DNA from: Camillea tinctor
Taxonomy: Eukaryota; Ascomycota; Sordariomycetes; Xylariales; Xylariaceae
Length of the DNA: 64,000 nucleotides
Reading direction: 5' to 3'
Assembly (NCBI GenBank): GCA_022578605.1
Contig: MU394077.1
Coordinates: 372,001 to 436,000, forward strand
The first letter of the stretch is position 1; each line of letters opens with the position of its first letter. Position numbers and translations under genes: made by a program. Positions 36,392-47,515 of the stretch are shown in pieces. Under the pieces are notes generated by a model. It was not told the origin of the DNA and did no database searches. It saw only the letters and a program-made list of their open reading frames with translations.

Positions 36392-37930
36392 GGATACATC
36401 AGGGGAAGGAGTTGATATCCCGACGACGTTGGATAGATGAATCTTTGAGGGATTTTTATTTTCTTGGAAAAGATATAAGGATATTCTTAGATTAGAGGAT
36501 CTATATGGTTGATTGATATTTTTTTTTCTGAAAGCATCTATAGCGAGCGAGCAAGAGAAAGCGAGCGAGCGCATAGATGATGAATGTCATGGGGGCAATT
36601 TTCTTGGAAACTTGAAGATTTTTTTTGGTTGAAACGCATGGGAGAATTAAAGAATGGAGAATGGAGAACAGGCGAACAGGAGTTCAAGGATTGGTTGCTA
36701 TGTTGTTTTGGGATGGATGAGGTTGGGGTTGGGGTTGGGGTAGAGGGAGAAGGGGAGTTGGGCATTTTCATGACGGGAAATGGATGGAGTAAAGAGAGTG
36801 AGAAAGGGGGGGAAGGGGGATAAAGGCGTACGTTAGTACTATCTACCTCACCTCACCTCACCTTATCTATCTACCTATATATATATATACACCAACCTTA
36901 CCCCCCTCCTCTCACTTCTTATATGACTTTGGATATGAATGAACGTCCGCTTTGAAACTTTTTTTTCATAAGAAAGGAGGAGTTAAGGGGGGTTCTGGGT
37001 TTGGGAATGATAGAAAGTTGGGAATATTATTGGACTGGATTGGATTGGATAGGAGTTTTAGGAGTCGTTTTTAGATTTGAGAGAAGGGAAGAAGAAAAAA
37101 AGAGAGGTTCTACGTGATTGACGATGATGATAATCATGATATTGGAAGACCTTAACTATCCAGGACTTGAGTACCTGTTTTTTTTTTCTTTGTCTATTAT
37201 CCTTGTCTTATCTCATCCCATTTGAGTCTAAGTTAAAAAAAATAATAAGGAAAAGAACGAGAATTACTCCCCCTTTTTCCTTTCCCCCAGTTTTTCCTCC
37301 CCAGGTTTAGGTTCAAGGGGGGTATTTAATCGAGCTTAATTCACCACCCATCCTTACGAGATAACATCATTAATTAATGCCGTATTTTCTCTCATTAGTA
37401 TTACTCATCATCAAAAAGGCAAGCCAAAATAAAAGAATAGAAGCTATTTTGATCTTTTTATTCAGTTTTATGCTAAGATTTTATGCCATCCTGACAAGAA
37501 CTCACCCTTGCTTTCCCCTAAACTAACACCTAGGGTATTGTAATCCGTTTGGGATATCCCCTTGGTCTCTAGGCTTCAAAATCTCATGATCATCATCATC
37601 GCCATCACCGTTATTGGTCGAAGCCGGCCTATGAATGGGGCTATCAACAAGCAGGGAGATTACACTCTCCTAACGTAGGATCTGGCCTTTCCCCCTTTAA
37701 TTTGGACGCACACTGACTTCCCGAAGGTTAGTTATAACTTCTATAACTTCTTCCCTTTGCCTCTCCTCTATCCCATCAACTGGTTTCATGACGTCCTTTT
37801 AACTAGGAGTTTTGAATACGTCTAACTGGCTCAGTTCGCATGCTCACATTATTCCCTTCTGCGGAGCGGCCCCCTAATCCCTTCATTACTGATAACGTAT
37901 GGCGTGGGATCAGATTAGGATATTGTTGAA
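36392..37930. other. Intergenic region between convergent genes
   Basis: This lies between the 3' ends of the 1134-residue gene and the cyclophilin gene. I see no supportable gene. It contains a GGTTGGGGTTGGGGTTGGGG tract at about 36721-36740, a TA repeat near 36877-36890, and purine/pyrimidine tracts. Confidence 0.6.
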
Positions 37931-39130
37931 TCATGAGAAGAATTTCTTGTAGGCAGCCTTCTCCTTGGCTAGCCGGGCAGAAGCCTGCTTCTTCACCGTG
38001 TCGAGCTCCTTAGTAATGGCCGCATCACCGGGCACGAGCTTACGGGCCTCCTCGAGCGAGGCAATGGCGGCGTCCTCATCCTTCAACTTAACGAGCGCCA
38101 CGCCGCGGCGGTACAGGGCTTTGCCCTTCTCGGCATCTGTGATACCCCGAACGGCGAGTGCGGCTGTCGCGCAGCGCTCTGCGTCCTCCCAGCTCTCCAG
38201 CTTGAGGTTCAGCAACGCCGAGTTGCAGTTGAGGGTGAAGCGCAGGGCATCAAGCTTCTCAGCAGTGCCCTCAGGAGCATCCTTGAGATCAGGCTCCTCG
38301 TTCAAGTACCGCAGACCCTTCTGGTACTTCTCCAATCCTAGGGCTACATCTCCAGATTTAAATGCCTTGTTGCCAAATTCCTTACAGTCACCGGCGATCT
38401 TCAGGATCTTGGCAGCGTCGAGAGGTGCCTCAGTGGTCTCGTCTTCAGGGAAATCCTCATATGGGTCACCAGTAGCGTCAGGGACCTTCACGGTGCTAAC
38501 GTTGGCGGCCTCACCTGTCAGCTCTCCACAATCGCTAATGGTAGCGTCTACGGTGGGTTTATCGCTGCCTTGGGTACGTAGATTCTCGATCTGGCGAATG
38601 ATGGACTTGCCCGTCTTGACCTCGCCGAAGACAACGTGCTTCCCGTCGAGATGTGGGGTGGGGACGGTTGTGACGAAGAACTGAGAACCGTTGGTGCCTT
38701 GAGGGGGGAGTAATTGTTAGCTAGGTCTAGGTTTAGGTATATATATATAAAGGTAATTTCTCTTTTACTTACCGGGACCGGCGTTGGCCATGCTCAACAA
38801 GAAGGGACGCTCGTGCTTGAGCTCAAAGTTCTCATCGTCAAACTTCTCGCCGTAGATGCTCTCACCCCCGGTGCCGTCACCAGCAGTGAAGTCACCACCC
38901 TGGATCATAAATTGCTTGATGACTCGGTGGAAGATGCTGCCCTTGTAAGTAAGGGGCTTACCGGCCTTACCAAGACCCTTTTCGCCAGTACAGAGACATC
39001 GGAAGTTCTCAGCTGTCTTGGGGACGATGTCATTGTACAGCTCGAATGTAACACGACCGGCAGGTTTCTTGCCAATGGTGATATCGAAGTAGACAAGGCT
39101 ACGCTTCTTGGTGTCCTCGGTGGTAGCCAT
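37931..39130 (-). CDS. CPR6: Cyclophilin 40 type peptidyl-prolyl isomerase, Hsp90 co-chaperone
   Basis: Two exons, complement(join(37931..38697,38773..39130)), 374 residues. The donor is GTAAGT and the acceptor CAAG, with CTAAC near the acceptor. Residues about 1-175 form a cyclophilin domain: [20 protein letters not shown] holds the active-site arginine and the substrate-binding residues, and [10 protein letters not shown] is the loop insertion typical of the Cyp40 group. The C-terminal half contains tetratricopeptide repeats (about 222-350, with [18 protein letters not shown]), and the protein ends KAAYKKFFS. Members of this family bind the C-terminal MEEVD tail of Hsp90 through the TPRs and isomerise X-Pro bonds of client proteins in the cytosol. 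Length is near that of yeast Cpr6/Cpr7 and human PPID. The symbol is assigned by domain architecture only. Confidence 0.95.
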
Positions 39131-41620
39131 GGTGACAGTGAAGGTTGGGGGGGCTCAGTGGGTGGGCTGAGGTGAGAGAAAGAGAGAGAAGGAGAAGGAG
39201 GGAGGAGGGGAGATTGGCTTAGCTACGTAGACTAGGCGAGAAAGTGTAAGAGTGAGGCTCTATGCAAGTGGACAATAGTTTGCTGGAAGGAAGCGGTTGA
39301 GTTGATATATGTATCGTGGAATTGGTTGGATGGAGGGGTAGATTTGGAGGGGGGAGTAGGAGAAGCAGGGGAAGAAAGTGGGAAAAAAAAAGAAAAAGAA
39401 AAAGAAAAGAAAAGTAAAAATAAAAAAGAAAAGAAAATGGGATGTTTGTTTTCAGGGAAAGAGGGAGTCTGGAAGGTGTTTGCGATTTCAATTGGATAAC
39501 TCTGGAATGTAGCCGTAGTCATGTCTGACTCTTTCTTTCCTTTTTTTGGTCTTTCTTTCTTTTTCTTCTTTTTTTCTTCTTCTCTTTCTGGCGCTTTCCA
39601 TAAAAAATGGGAAAGTGAAGCTTTACTATGTCATGTAGCTGTTCTTGGCAGAATCTTCTAGGCAATGTACCTGTCTGCACTAGTTACACTAGCTAGGTAC
39701 ACAATTACGAACCGTCAAATCGTGGGGTCTACATCAGGTTTGACCAGGATAGGGAGGGGTAATCAATAGCCAATCATCTTGTACACTTTTGCCTGGACTG
39801 CCCCCGATAGTAAGTGTTTTTAGTGTTTCGTTCTGCCCAGGCCCCATTTTATTTTGTGATTATACATGAAGCTCGTAAGGGCCTCGAATTCCCAGCCAGT
39901 AGGAGCGTTACACAGCTCGTTGCTCCTTTTGGCCACTTTCCTACATATTCCCAGTAACCCCCAGCACCACGCGATTTTCCATGTGTAGTTTCCATTACTT
40001 CCGTGTTTCCATCATGTTTCCATGCTTCCTGCCATGTCATCCGTCGGGTGATCAGATCTTGAGTTTCATTTATATCTATCTACCCTAGGTAAGTATAAAC
40101 CCTACTATAGGGTGCTGTGATACGGTGGCTGCGCGGTACTTGCGTAGGTTACGCTATACTCTCTAGGTATGCACTACATCTACCTACCTACTCGTACGTA
40201 ACCTACCTATCAAGTATCACGGCCACAACTTATGCCCGGTCTTCATTCTACATCTATGATACATGTCATTCGTTATCGTTAATGCCCATCGTTATACATT
40301 TATAGGTTACCTCTTTATCTTTATTATCTCTGTCTAGGATACAAGGTTGTTGCTCAGTTCAATTCGTTACGCCTCACATTCTCGTAAATATTGCCAATAA
40401 TACACCGCCCTCATATACCGGATCTATCTAGAAATGAGACCTTGGGGTAGTATGTAGGCACCTGACCTCGTCTACACTCCAACCACAACCACCTCTAAGA
40501 AGTGATTAAACTAATGTAAAACCATCTTCGATTGACATAAACAACATTTGAATGCACGTCAGACCCAACATACATAACCTACATAAACATAACATAAACC
40601 TAAATGGACTAACTTGAACTCAACCTGAGAACATCCAGTCTTGGGACAAATAACGAGTAATATACCTACTGACATCAATAACACATGACTACTTCTTATT
40701 ATTGTTATTATGGTTATTCCTTATTCTTCTTAAATTTTCAATAATAATTACAAAAATATAAATTAGTTATTAGTTAAAATACGAACAAACTAAAGTGGAT
40801 TAGTTACCGTACCGTACATCGAAGTATGGATACACAATACTTACTGTCTACTACATTACATAGCAAGACTTACATAATATATGGGTATATGGATGGACCT
40901 CGGGATTTAGGTGTCCATGTATAAGTACCGGTGATTATGTGATGCGGGATTGATGACTTCACATTAACCACAAGCACAAGCAGACCGGTAGAAAAACCCC
41001 TTTTTATCCGATGCCAAGCGGTGTCTCCCATCACCCATCACCATTAGGACAATTTTAGGAAGGAGAGGAGAAGGAGGAGCATTAGCTGATAGATAATACG
41101 GTACACGAATTTACAGTAACACCAACAGGTTTCAACAAGGTATCTCTTTAATAGATACCGTCAGCTCGAATCCTAAATTCTCTAAAAAAAGACTCCACTC
41201 AGCAATGCAAATACGGACCCTCTTTTTTTTTGTCTTTACCCTCTTTATCCCTCTTACCTCTTACTCCCTTTAGCTGTAGACAACCATAATCATAACCATA
41301 ACCATAACCGTAACCAAAACCAAAACCATATTTTTTTGTCTGCCTACGAGCTCCTCTGCGAAACCCTTTCGTCTTACCTCACATTTCTTTCGGCTTTTAT
41401 CATGTAGTTTCTTTTTCTTTTTTCTTTTTTTCCTATTTGCTGCCTCGACATTATGCTCTTTTGTACTCCATTTCACTTTCAGCCTTTATACTTGTGTATT
41501 TACGTTGTATCCTTCATCCTCTCTCTTGACCCTCTCTCTCCTCCTCTTCACCCCCCCTTCTCAGCCTCAGCCTTGGCCCTTGCCGGCTGAGCCCCTACGA
41601 CTCACCTCCGACCGACTCCG
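39131..41620. other. Intergenic region between divergent cyclophilin and Vps62 genes
   Basis: This holds both promoters. Purine-rich DNA (39171-39210, 39370-39440) lies upstream of the cyclophilin gene and pyrimidine-rich DNA upstream of the Vps62 gene. An AT-rich patch lies at about 40690-40790 and an ACCATA-type repeat at about 41283-41330. No gene is supportable. Confidence 0.55.
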
Positions 41621-43159
41621 ATGCACCACCTTCGCCATCTCCGCCGCTTGACCATCGTTGTACTCGTACTCGTTGTCATTGTATTTCTCCTCACCTTTCT
41701 CCCTGGTGCTATAAACCCTATCCCGCCAAGTAAAGAGAAGCTGGAGGCCGATCAGCGTTGGATAAACACTTCTCCCTCCTGGTTGGACAGACAGGCATGT
41801 CGATGGCTGAGCATATGTGGTTTATTACACCTGAAACCCGACCCTCCCGAGGGGCTGGATTGCCACTACGATGAGGATCACGATCTGAAGCGTATATTGG
41901 ATGAGAATTATGGCCGAGAAGATACCTTTGTTGCTAATTACACGGGCGAGTTGAGGGGCATCCCCGAGTACGTACTTGACCACGCACCTCTTGTGCACCT
42001 ATATTCCGGCGAGTACTTTTGGCCCTCGGATATCGCCGACCACATCCAGCACGTCGTACCAGACCCGGAGGAGGGTAAACCATTGAACAAGCCAGACAAG
42101 CTTACTCTGGCAAACCTATACGAACTAAGCTCGGAGTCGGGTTTCTTGCATCTGCAGAGTAAGGATAACGTCGAGTCCCGCCCACGATGGCTTCATAGCT
42201 GGGGAAACATTCCCACAAGTTATGCCGATGAGTCTGACGAGTGGGATGAGTGGGATGAATGGAATGGCGGCGAAGACCCGTCGGGTGAAGACACTACTTG
42301 GTTCGAGGTGGACCGCGACCACCCTCTGCAGCGCATCTCCGACCCGGCCAAACGACCGGCCGGTTTACCAAAAGATCGACTAACAACGAAACGGCTACGA
42401 CCTGCACGTTTCCGCAACCGCCGTGTTCCCAGGTCGCCGGCAACTCACTATTACAAACCCGATGAATCGGGCTACTCTCGTGCACCCGCAACCCTGGTCC
42501 TGGTTGACAAAGGCTCTGGTGTGGTCGATGCCTTTTGGTTCTTTTTCTACGCCTACAACCTTGGACAGACCGTCCTAGGCACTCGCTACGGCAATCATGT
42601 CGGTGATTGGGAGCACGCTATGATCCGCTTCGAGGCCGGTATTCCTCGCGCCGTTTTCTTCAGCGAGCACGAAGGCGGTCAGGCATACGCATGGCAGGCT
42701 GTTGAGAAGCGTGGCAATGCGACAGAGACGCAACGACCGGTCATCTACAGTGCGGTTGGTAGCCATGCCATGTATGCGATGCCTGGGAACCACCCCTACG
42801 TTCTGCCATTCGGGATACTGAAAGATGTCACTGATCGGGGGCCGCTATGGGATCCGTCAAGGAATTTCAGGGGTTATTGGTATGACTATACTGCTACTGG
42901 GGACGCCGAAGGACTTGAGCCCGTCAAGGAGAACCCCGGTGCGCCCACTAGCTGGTTTCATTACCGCGGCCGATGGGGTGACGGGCTGTATGGCTTAGAT
43001 GACCAGCGACAGTGGAGGCTATTTGGGCAATACCATTATGTGGCGGGTCCGAAAGGGCCCAAATTCAAGAATCTTGCCAGGGAGAAAATGTGTCAGACCT
43101 GGAGATGTAGAATATTACATAGCATTGCTGAAGGTCGAAAAGGGAGTTGGTATATATGA
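41621..43159 (+). CDS. Vps62-like (vacuolar protein sorting 62 family) protein
   Basis: An intronless frame of 512 residues. The N-terminus has a basic stretch and a hydrophobic segment, residues about 9-27 (TIVVLVLVVIVFLLTFL), that should act as a signal anchor. The rest matches my knowledge of the fungal Vps62/TDA6 family: YVLDHAPLVHLYSGEYFWPS near residues 113-132, then FWFFFYAYNLG, GNHVGDWEHAMIRF and YSAVGSHAMYAMPGNHPY in the C-terminal half. In yeast VPS62 was found in vacuolar sorting screens, but its biochemical role is unclear. An Asp/Trp/Glu repeat (DEWDEWDEW near 205-213) is low-complexity. The ATG chosen is the only one that keeps the hydrophobic anchor. Confidence 0.88.
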   Translation: MHHLRHLRRLTIVVLVLVVIVFLLTFLPGAINPIPPSKEKLEADQRWINTSPSWLDRQACRWLSICGLLHLKPDPPEGLDCHYDEDHDLKRILDENYGREDTFVANYTGELRGIPEYVLDHAPLVHLYSGEYFWPSDIADHIQHVVPDPEEGKPLNKPDKLTLANLYELSSESGFLHLQSKDNVESRPRWLHSWGNIPTSYADESDEWDEWDEWNGGEDPSGEDTTWFEVDRDHPLQRISDPAKRPAGLPKDRLTTKRLRPARFRNRRVPRSPATHYYKPDESGYSRAPATLVLVDKGSGVVDAFWFFFYAYNLGQTVLGTRYGNHVGDWEHAMIRFEAGIPRAVFFSEHEGGQAYAWQAVEKRGNATETQRPVIYSAVGSHAMYAMPGNHPYVLPFGILKDVTDRGPLWDPSRNFRGYWYDYTATGDAEGLEPVKENPGAPTSWFHYRGRWGDGLYGLDDQRQWRLFGQYHYVAGPKGPKFKNLAREKMCQTWRCRILHSIAEGRKGSWYI

Positions 43160-44201
43160 TTTTCACCTTGTAAAGTGGGGTTTCGGAAGGGAAGGATAGA
43201 TGCATTTATGATACCCAAGTGGGTTCTTGGTTTATCCCACTTACTAAATGGATTATAGAACATTGTTTACGTCGGTTGAAAAAATATATACCAAGTTAAC
43301 TAGTGTAATCAGATGTTTACGATCTGGATGTTGGTGGATTCTTTTGAAATATCATGTGGTTCAGCTGTAGCGGCATACCCCAATTCGGGTCTGTTCCGTG
43401 GGATCCTCCTCTCTCGATGCGCAAGCTTCACATTCGTCAGGGTCAGGGCCAGGGCACGCCTCCAACACGCACTCTGGACTATGGGCTTCGGTGTACGGGT
43501 CAATCTGGGCCATGGGGTTGTCGTGTGGGGGAAGACCACACTCCGCAATCAGCCCACGATACTACCCCGGATTCTCGGCGCTTTGCGAGTACCTAGTCCC
43601 TCCGCCGCGCTGCTATTGGAGCGCATGCGTTTCCCAGCCCAGCTTCTGCTTCCTACGAGCCAGCGCTATAGTATGGGAGAAAAAAATCCCCTCCACTCAC
43701 CTCACCTGGTCTTGCTTGTTAGTTCATCGCCCTACTTTCCTAGTTTAACGTACTATATACCCATGCTTCGTCTGAGAAAAGAGACGACCCAATGGGTTAC
43801 CACTATGGTTCATCCCTCCCCCGTATCATGTATTATGATGCGAAGAGGGTCCTTTTCACCCCATGCACGGTTCCCCTTCCCCAATATCTCGTGAAGACGA
43901 GCTCTGGATTTTGGGGAAGCGTGGACACTAGCTGCTATAAGAAGCTATCCCTGCCCCTCCGTCTTCCTGTTTTCTTTTTTAAAGAAAGGTTGATGTGATG
44001 ATCTTGCTCTCTTACGCGCCTTATTCTGTCTTGTGTTGTCCCGACTTCTTAATCCTGTTGACTTTTTGAGTGGGAGCTCACGTCATATCCTGCTCGAATG
44101 TGAATTGGTGATGTTCCCTTACTCGATCTTCCGAAGTCTTAGATAAGTTTACACACACATATACAAACACATATACGCACACACACTTTACGGCTGAAAA
44201 C
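43160..44201. other. Intergenic region upstream of the sugar transporter
   Basis: This holds the 3' flank of the Vps62 gene and the transporter promoter. From 43313 to 43900 several overlapping open frames exist on both strands, the longest 193 codons on plus, but no translation shows a recognisable domain. CACA/TACA repeats occur just before the transporter start (44150-44190). Confidence 0.5.
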
Positions 44202-46566
44202 ATGAAGCCTCACACTTATCAGGTATGTTGCTGGTGATTTTTTTACGTACGGACTTACACGAACTTGTTGCTCGTTGTCTCGGGATATCTGGCATTTGGA
44301 GCGAACTTCCCCTTCCTTAGGGACCTAGCTAGATGCCACTTACAATTTACCCCGTGTCATACGATGGATGGACTTTTCAGCATTGAGAGAAGAACCTCGT
44401 TATACTAACAATGTTGTTTCCAACCTACTACAGTTCCTCGTGGGCGTTTTCGCCTCGATGGGCTCCGTGCTCTTTGGCTACGATCTCGGCGTCATCGCCA
44501 GCGTAGTCGGGAGCAGCTCGTATAAGGAACTCTTCCGCTCTAATTCGGCTCAAGAGTAAGCCTTGTCCCTTCCTCTCCCCACAAAAATAAGAGAAAGAAA
44601 AAAGCGAAATAGAGGTTCAATGGTATCTAACTATCCCCTTATTATCACAGCGGAGCCGTCGTGTCCCTATTCACCGGCGGTGCCTTCTTCGGCGCCTTCT
44701 TCGCGGGTCCGGCCGGCGACCGCCTGGGTCGACGGCTGACGATCATGCTGGGAGCGCTCATATTCCTCCTCGGCGGCGCGATCCAGACCGCGGCGCAGAC
44801 GATCGATTACTTGTATGCCGGGCGCGCCATCGCGGGCCTGGGCGTTGGATTCTTAACTATGATTATCCGGTATGTTTCTCCTTTTATTATAGGCAAATCC
44901 GGACTTCGGAAAGAGGGAGAGAAAAGCTAATGTGATATTTGTCTTATAGTAAGCTATACATACCTGCCTACATACCTCCCCCCGACCCAGATATAGCCTC
45001 CAGCACGTGCCGGGTAGCATAATCGGAATACTTGAACCGTATAACCAATAGCACCAACAATAACTAACCTAACCTTTCCCCCCTTCTCTAGCCGTCTACC
45101 AGAGTGAAATCGCGCATCCTTCGATCCGCGGCCGCGTGACAGGTCTGCAGCAATTCATGCTGGGCATCGGGTCTTTCCTCGCGGGATGGATCTCGTGGGG
45201 GTGCTTCGTGAACCTGACCAACGACGGACAGTGGCGCATCCCGCTGGGCATCCAGATGCTGCCCGCGCTCGTGCTCGCCGCCCTGATCCTGCTGTTCCCC
45301 GAATCGCCCCGCTGGCTCATCGACCACGACCGCGCCGACGACGGGCTCGCCACCCTCGCCCGCCTGCACGCCGCCGGCGACGTCACGGATCCCTGGGTCC
45401 GCGCCCAGTTCACGCAGATCCAGGAGAGCATTAGCTTCGAGCACGATCACGAGGCGAAGAGCTATGCGGAGCTGTTTAGGAATAAGTATGATCCCTCATA
45501 ACTTATATACACCTCCCCCCCTTTTTTTTCTATCCTATCTATTATAAACCTTTTATGGCCTTTTCAAAATTGAAGCTAAATGACAAAAATAAAAAGGTCC
45601 GCGTTCCGCCGGCTCTTCCTCGCCTGCGCGCTGCAGGCCTCGGTCCAGATGACGGGTGTCAGCGCGATCCAGTACTTCTCGGTCAGCATCTTCGCGCAGA
45701 TCGGCATCGGCGCCAACGACGCGCTCAAGTACCAGGCCATCAACAGCATCCTCGCGCTCATCGCGCAGGCCCTCTGCATGCTGCTCATCGACCGCTTCGG
45801 CCGCCGCCCCACCCTCATCGTGGGCAACCTGGTCAACTGCGTCATGTTTATCATCGCTACGATATTACTGGGTACGTTAGTAGTGCATATATTTACTACG
45901 GCGAGTTTGGTTGTGTGGGAACAGAAAAGTTGAGACTAACGTGGTTTTTTTTTGGCTGGTTGTAGCTCTCTTCCCCCCTAGAACGGATTCTTCGAGTACT
46001 GCTGGCTGGGGATTTATCATCGTGTAAGTGATATACTATATTCAAAGCTTCTAGTCTGCTAGGACGAAACTAATCAGGTGGTTTTTTTGTTCAGCACTTG
46101 GCTCTACAACATCTCATTCTCGTTCGCTTGTGGACCCCTATCTTGGTAAGCCGAGCTCCCTCTTCTTTAGACCTCCCAGATCTCCTAACCCCAACTTTAC
46201 AGGATCATCCCGGCCGAGATCTTCGACACGCACACGCGCAGCAAGGGCGTGTCGATCGCGACGATGACGAGCTTCGCGTTCAACACCATGATCGGGCAGG
46301 TGACGGGCATCGCGATCGAGGCGGTGGGGTGGCGGTACTTCGTCGTGTTCGCGGTGTGCAACCTGACCAACGCCATCTTCTTCTACCTCGTCCTGCCCGA
46401 GACTAAGCTGCTGCCCCTTGAGGAGATGAACTTCCTCTTCGCCAACAGCCCCTGGATCGTCCCCGGCTCCGACCCCGCTGCCTACCGCGCTAACCTCGCC
46501 GAGGACGTCGAGAGGCGCGCTACCGAGCTGCGTGCTAAAGGCGAGTCGATGTCGCACCATGAATGA
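44202..46566 (+). CDS. MFS sugar (hexose-type) transporter, one junction out of frame
   Basis: Eight exons by homology: 44202..44222, 44434..44555, 44651..44868 or 44869, 45092..45485, 45597..45871, 45966..46023, 46095..46145, 46203..46566; about 500 residues. Family signatures are QFLVGVFASMGSVLFGYDLG in helix 1, GDRLGRRLTIM, PESPRWL, DRFGRRPTL and PETK near the end. It should be a 12-helix plasma-membrane proton-coupled or facilitative sugar carrier; the substrate cannot be read. All junctions have GT-AG ends and matching phases except exon 3 to 4. There the only GT donor (44870) leaves exon 3 in phase 2 while the acceptor at 45090-45091 needs phase 1. Using the GT adds one base and stops translation soon after; ending one base earlier restores the expected MIIPVYQSEIAHP. 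This may be a sequence error, an unusual splice site or a disabling insertion. An in-frame ATG at 44368 is an alternative start. Confidence 0.85.
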
Positions 46567-47515
46567 GAAAATATAGATAGGGGAGAAGGGGGTTGATATG
46601 ATGTGATGCGAAGGTAGGAAGAGCGGGTGAAAGGGACGGGCTTGGCTGTGGGGGTATAGATATATAGGCAGGTTATACAAATGCATATATAAACAGAGAT
46701 AACTTTCGAAGGTCACTGAAGATATCCCGCACTACCATATACAGACCTACAGGTAAATCACAGACAGTAAATCATAAGTTTCTGGTGGTAGAAGCTAAAC
46801 TAGACGAAAACGAGATGGACTAAAGGGGGAAAGGGTGGAATATCCCTTTGACATTTTGATCGCAAAGCCCCATAAATCTGTAGGTTCCAGGACTGCATAT
46901 GTACGGATATAAAGCTTCAAGGATAACATCTAATAACTAGATGTCATTATATGTACCCCAGCCCTGGACTGATTCTCGTGTGACTCTGCAATGATACCTT
47001 AGGGTCGGATCGAGACTGTCAAAACTACGTGTGTGACATCGAGCTAGGTCAATAGCGCACGCTATATAGTGAAGTTTCCAAGGGACCGAAACTATTTCTT
47101 GGGTCGCTATTGGACGATCGAGTGCTTGTTCGTGTAACTTATCCAGAAAGGGGGAAGGGGGGGAAGGGGGGTTATAGTGTTCGTATTATATATCCCAACA
47201 CTATGGTACCGCTATGTGAACCTCCCCGCTCACTCCTCCTCTTTACTTTCGCTTTCCACCTAATATCTATCGGTCCATGCGATGCAATATCCATGTTTCT
47301 CATGTTAATATGGGGGTATATACATATAAAAAGCGACACTCGTTAGACCTACAACCATCAAAGTAGCTCCTATTCAGCTCAGGGGGTATATATATATATG
47401 TGTGTGTGTGTGTATGTATGACCCAAAACTCAACTCATAAAGAGAAGAAGAGAGAATAGATAGAAAAAAAGACAAAGATTCATAAAACCCCCTTTTACCC
47501 CTTTCCCTAGTTTCT
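46567..47515. other. Intergenic region between convergent transporter and DUF3176 genes
   Basis: I could support no gene. It contains a TA/TG microsatellite at 47387-47420 and purine runs near 47144-47170 and 47440-47480. Confidence 0.6.
47387..47420. repeat. TA/TG compound microsatellite
   Basis: TATATA followed by TGTGTG repeats ending TGTATGTATG, just downstream of the DUF3176 gene's 3' end. Confidence 0.9.

Noticed and set aside
43313..43894. 193-codon frame between the Vps62 and transporter genes
   Set aside because: No domain, no signal peptide of note, and competing frames of similar length overlap on both strands.
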